From Plumapathes pennacea (lineage: Eukaryota > Cnidaria > Anthozoa > Antipatharia > Myriopathidae): a stretch of DNA of 64,000 nt. Position 1 is the stretch's first letter; each line of letters opens with the position of its first letter. The position numbers and the translations under genes were made by a program. The stretch is from positions 6,970,001 through 7,034,000 of the forward strand of contig OZ038466.1 of the NCBI GenBank assembly GCA_964036295.1, given 5' to 3'. The notes beneath the pieces are model-generated. The model was not told where the DNA came from. It saw nothing but the letters and a program-made list of their open reading frames with translations, and made no database searches. Shown one piece after another: positions 60,606-64,000 of this stretch.

Positions 60606-60635
60606 GTTTCGTTCAAACACTGTTGAAGCAGAAAC
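60606..60635 (-). promoter_or_regulatory. Iron-responsive element in the ferritin 5' leader
   Basis: On the minus strand: lower stem GTTTC / GAAAC, then T-G-C with the bulged C, upper 5-bp stem TTCAA / TTGAA, and the six-base loop CAGTGT. The layout, the CAGUGN loop and the U-G-C/C internal loop are the signature of ferritin IREs bound by iron regulatory proteins. It starts about 93 nt upstream of the ATG and ends 64 nt before it, a cap-proximal position suited to translational repression at low iron. The loop ends in U rather than the more frequent C. Confidence 0.92.
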
Positions 60636-63230
60636 CCAATCTCAAAATGGCGAAAAGCAGCTCCACAGCAATAATTATACAATACGACACGTGATCAGCA
60701 GTTACTCACGTGATCTAAATCTGCCCAGTCACAGCACAAGAAATAAAATAAAACTGCAGTGTCATGGACCAAAGTGTTACGTCATAGTCCAAACCGGTCA
60801 TTTCCGGCGCTGACACATTTTGCTTCACATGACTTTCCGCTGACACGAAAGTTGTTTATTTTTCCATTGGTGGGGTGGGACGTACATCAGTTTCAGTTCT
60901 CTTATAAGTTGTCTTGTCTTGTCTTGTTCTGCGTCAAGGAAGCGAAACCATCCACTGTAGGTTCAATTTCTCATCGAGCATAATTTAAATACGTATAATT
61001 GAAGAAATCAGTGAGACAAAGCCATGCATTACAGTTGAAAGTAGAATAAATAAGACAAATTCAAAACAAATCGAAAATATCTTGTGATTTGCCCAACATT
61101 TGCTATAACGTGCCCGCATCACACGCTCTGAATGTCTGAAAGGCAGCTAGCTCTCGGAAGCTCGGGATACGCGGCCGCGTAGGGCTGAGGGTGAAACTAT
61201 GTGCGGAAAGAGACTGGGGCGAGGCTCGTACCGAGCATAATTTTGAGCAGATATCACGGTTTTACGAGCACTGCCGGCAGGAGTAATTCGCCATTTTACG
61301 AGCATAATTTATCCAAGTCTAGCCTTCTGAGCCAGCCGGCGGCCCCGCGCACAAAATAAAATCAAAGCAGCAAGCAGCTGTAAGCTCGCGAATTTGTAAA
61401 AAGTACTTTTTCGGGAGCGGGTATTTAATAGAACTGGCTCAAGGCCACATCGTAAAAATTGCTCAATTTTAGGTATGTGGAAGTTCGCATCCGTTTCCGC
61501 GGGCCTCCACTTTTGCTGAACCGCGTATTCGATTTAGTCTCAGTTTTGAAAACCCTCATTTACGAGGCGGCAGAGGGTGAAAATTATAAAACTTAGACGC
61601 TCGAAATGGGAGAATTTAAAATTCTTTACCGAGTGCCAAGTCTTTGAACCAGAAGGAGACCTTCCGGAGTCGCACTGAAAAGTCTATCTGTGACTTCATC
61701 TCATGTCATGCACAGCTTATGTTGAACATCTACATATTCATCAGAGGCCATGATAATCCAGCCTGGGCTGCATTCAAACTGAATACGTGCTTAAAGAAAA
61801 CACGCCTTTCTTCTTTTGGCTGAGTTTCAAGTCGAATAAGTTTAAGTGAAATCTGATAACTTGTTGACATTAACTTGCGGTTTTGGTCAAATTCATTTTC
61901 GAATTCTTCTTCTCTCAGTTCTCTACAGCATCTTTCATTGCTGGCGAAAACTATGCGAAGCAAAGCAAACATAATCAAACGATAGAAATATTTCGACAAG
62001 CTGAAGTCGCTCGCGATCAGGGCTGTCAGTGGTCACGGGTCTTTCAATTGACTTACGCTTGTCAAACCGAGAATTTACCAAAACCTCTGTGATAATGGTT
62101 CTGAAGTGCAACAGATCTACTGGCAAATCAGGAATACAATGATAACAATCAAAATAACTCCAGAAAACGTCTTCCCATCTCTTCGTTTCTTCACGCGTAT
62201 TCGCTGATGCTCAAATTTCAAAGGTAATTGTTGACACAGCATGACGGACTGACTGACTGACACAGTCTTAACTGCAATAAGGTGGGACGCTTAAAAATGC
62301 CACCGCAAAAAGTACTTCGACGATCGCGTTCTCAATTTTGTTGCGTTATCGGCAATATCGATACTGCCCAAATTGGGAACAGAACGACTTCCATATTTGG
62401 AATCCACTGTTGACAGCACCACTTCGTGGTGAACGCGAGCTTGAAAACGGGAAACTCGCTCAAGCGACAATCGCGCGCGTCCACGCCAGGCTGGTTTTTC
62501 GTTAAACAGACAAAATAAGTATAAATACCCACTAAATACCTCTGTATTTCTCACCCAGCGCAGTCTCGTTAATTTTTGAAACAAAAAGCAAAATGTAACT
62601 GTTCCAGCTGGTGGGTTACTGATATTCTCAAGAAAAACAAATTAAACCAACTTTACAAGAGTACGGAATCAAGTTATGACTCATTTAACACGAAAATGAG
62701 GCCGAAGGAGGAGGCCATGCAGACAAGAGGATACAAATATTCCTAACTTTATGCATGGATCAGGGATTAGAACTATCAACCACTATTCAATTTGAACAGT
62801 GTAACGACCGAACGGATCCGCTGTAAGCCGATTTTTTACAACCCGCGACAGACCCTAATAAATGTCGAAAAGCCAGGTCTGCAATAAAACTTATGACAAT
62901 TACAAAAGAATTGAACCCCACAGTCAGTATTTTATTGATTAACTTCCCACATTTGAAGGGAAAATACCACTTTACCATCTGAACCAAAACAACAACAACA
63001 CATGAAAAAGCCGAATCTAAGGCAAAAAAGGGATACACACACGCGCTCACCAAAATGCGATTAAAACCCCACGAAAATATTAGATACTAGGCACCGAGTG
63101 TTTGCCACTCCCAATTTAGAACTCCCCATAAAACCGCCATTCTCTTAATCTAAGCTGAATTAGTCCATGTCGACACGATGTTGAACTGCTACTGAAAGTA
63201 GACGGCGGATCAGTTGTATCGGGACTCCTG
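60636..63230. other. Region between the two ferritin genes
   Basis: Holds the upstream promoter of ferritin 1 and the 3' part of ferritin 2. No other coding exon recognised. A GC-rich stretch (GCGGCCGCGTAGG, about 61168) and short repeats of TTACGAGC/TACGAGCA at about 61225-61310 are seen. Confidence 0.45.
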
Positions 63231-63392
63231 CTACTCAGGGTCGGGGGCGTGCCCATGCAACAAGATCAAATCAAACTGAAACTCGCCAAGCACATCAGAC
63301 TCGATCCGCTTCAATGTGTTGAGGTAGTTTGCATATTCCTTGATTGACTGCAACTCCTGTCCTATGAAAGTCTCTTCGAGGAAGTCTACCAT
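63231..63392 (-). CDS. Terminal exon of a second, divergent ferritin (partial gene)
   Basis: The exon follows a TTTCAG acceptor in the same phase as exon 5 of the first ferritin and encodes 53 residues: MVDFLEETFIGQELQSIKEY, YLNTLKRIESD, VLGEFQFDLILLHG, ending APDPE. Alignment to helix D shows DFLEETFIGQEL in place of [12 protein letters not shown]: the ferroxidase glutamine position is glutamate, as in mammalian light chains. The usual [14 protein letters not shown] is replaced by SDVLGEFQFDLILL. The upstream exons would lie beyond 64000; nothing matching exons 1-4 is present in 63393-64000. Confidence 0.85.
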   Translation of the reverse strand: MVDFLEETFIGQELQSIKEYANYLNTLKRIESDVLGEFQFDLILLHGHAPDPE

Positions 63393-64000
63393 CTGAAACA
63401 TAACGAAAGAAGTTTTTTTTTTCTATTTCTCCTTTTCTCTGAACCAATGAAAAAGGAAAGGTGAGCCAAACCCAGGTGGGACCTACCCCCCCCCCCCCCC
63501 CCCCCCCCCCCCGGGCAGCCAACACAATTTCTTTTATGTGTTCAGCATTTCCAAATCAACGTCGTAGTACACCGGTGTAGTCTCATGTCGTTTCATCTGA
63601 ACTTGCCTTTGCGCAGAGAAATAGGGCGTTTGCATCAATAAGATGAAATCCGTTTGCTTTGCATTGTTTGCTTGCATATTTAGGTGTTAAAGAGTAAGTG
63701 AGAATCAATAATGTGTCCAAATTTTAGTTTTATATAGCAGTTCTGTCCAACCAAGTAATTTAGAGAACAATACTTTTTGGACGATTACAGAACTTGGTAT
63801 GCTTCTGCCATATTGCTCTAACAGTTTGGTAAGGCGGCCGAAAGAGTGCGAAAATATTTGTTTTGTATGAGAAACACGCGGAGACGGGCTGTCTGAAATT
63901 TCAAAACGCTTTATCTCGCACTATATCAGTAAAAATCCTGGCCTAATCTGGCACGAAATTAGTCAGACATGAAACAAGAGATTTTCCCATATCTCTAAAA
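63393..64000. other. Intron of the second ferritin gene (window edge)
   Basis: No ferritin exon 4 is found before the window ends. Contains a poly-C run at 63487-63512. Confidence 0.6.

Noticed and set aside
61255..61290. A second CAGTGC loop motif on the minus strand upstream of ferritin
   Set aside because: The five bases on each side do not pair and there is no positioned C-bulge, so it is not an IRE.

Overview
This is eukaryotic nuclear DNA. Every multi-exon gene has GT-AG introns, the intergenic DNA is AT-rich and full of short inverted-repeat elements, and the proteins are animal orthologues (ferritin, PEX19, GGPS1, REXO2, pterin dehydratase, LRRC58, an MFSD6-like transporter). The intronless class A GPCRs that resemble each other, plus abundant MITEs, fit an anthozoan cnidarian, most likely a stony coral. 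That placement is inference; no species-level marker is present.

Layout. 0-25 kb is a GPCR neighbourhood: an inverted pair of near-identical intronless receptors (365-1336 + and 4252-5199 -), a related receptor (17837-18781 -) and a more distant one (23499-24896 +). It also holds an MFSD6-like transporter of two exons (11745-14069 -) and a 2.4 kb transposon with ~640 bp terminal inverted repeats (8769-11212), into which a PIF/Harbinger-type MITE has inserted. 25-29 kb is repeats. 29-36 kb is a 12-exon geranylgeranyl diphosphate synthase (GGPS1, -) whose introns carry several MITEs. 36.4-37.5 kb holds a 5S-rRNA-like fragment next to a 1 kb repeat also present at 1.7-2.75 kb. 38.8-41.5 kb is LRRC58 (-).

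44-60.6 kb is a compact housekeeping block: a large coiled-coil protein (-), REXO2 (+), a mitochondrial-type pterin-4a-carbinolamine dehydratase (-), PEX19 (+) and ferritin (-). Two head-to-head pairs share short promoter intervals (314 bp and 42 bp), and REXO2/dehydratase are tail-to-tail with 69 bp between stop codons. The last exon of a second, divergent ferritin lies at 63231-63392 and its 5' part is beyond the window.

Most notable observations: a canonical iron-responsive element in the ferritin 5' leader; two tandem terminal exons in the same ferritin, one lacking a helix-D residue; a 7-nt microexon needed to encode the catalytic core of REXO2; and a nested long-TIR transposon. I did not find a CRISPR-like, operon-like or clearly unprecedented system. 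The ferritin terminal-exon duplication is the best candidate for undescribed biology.
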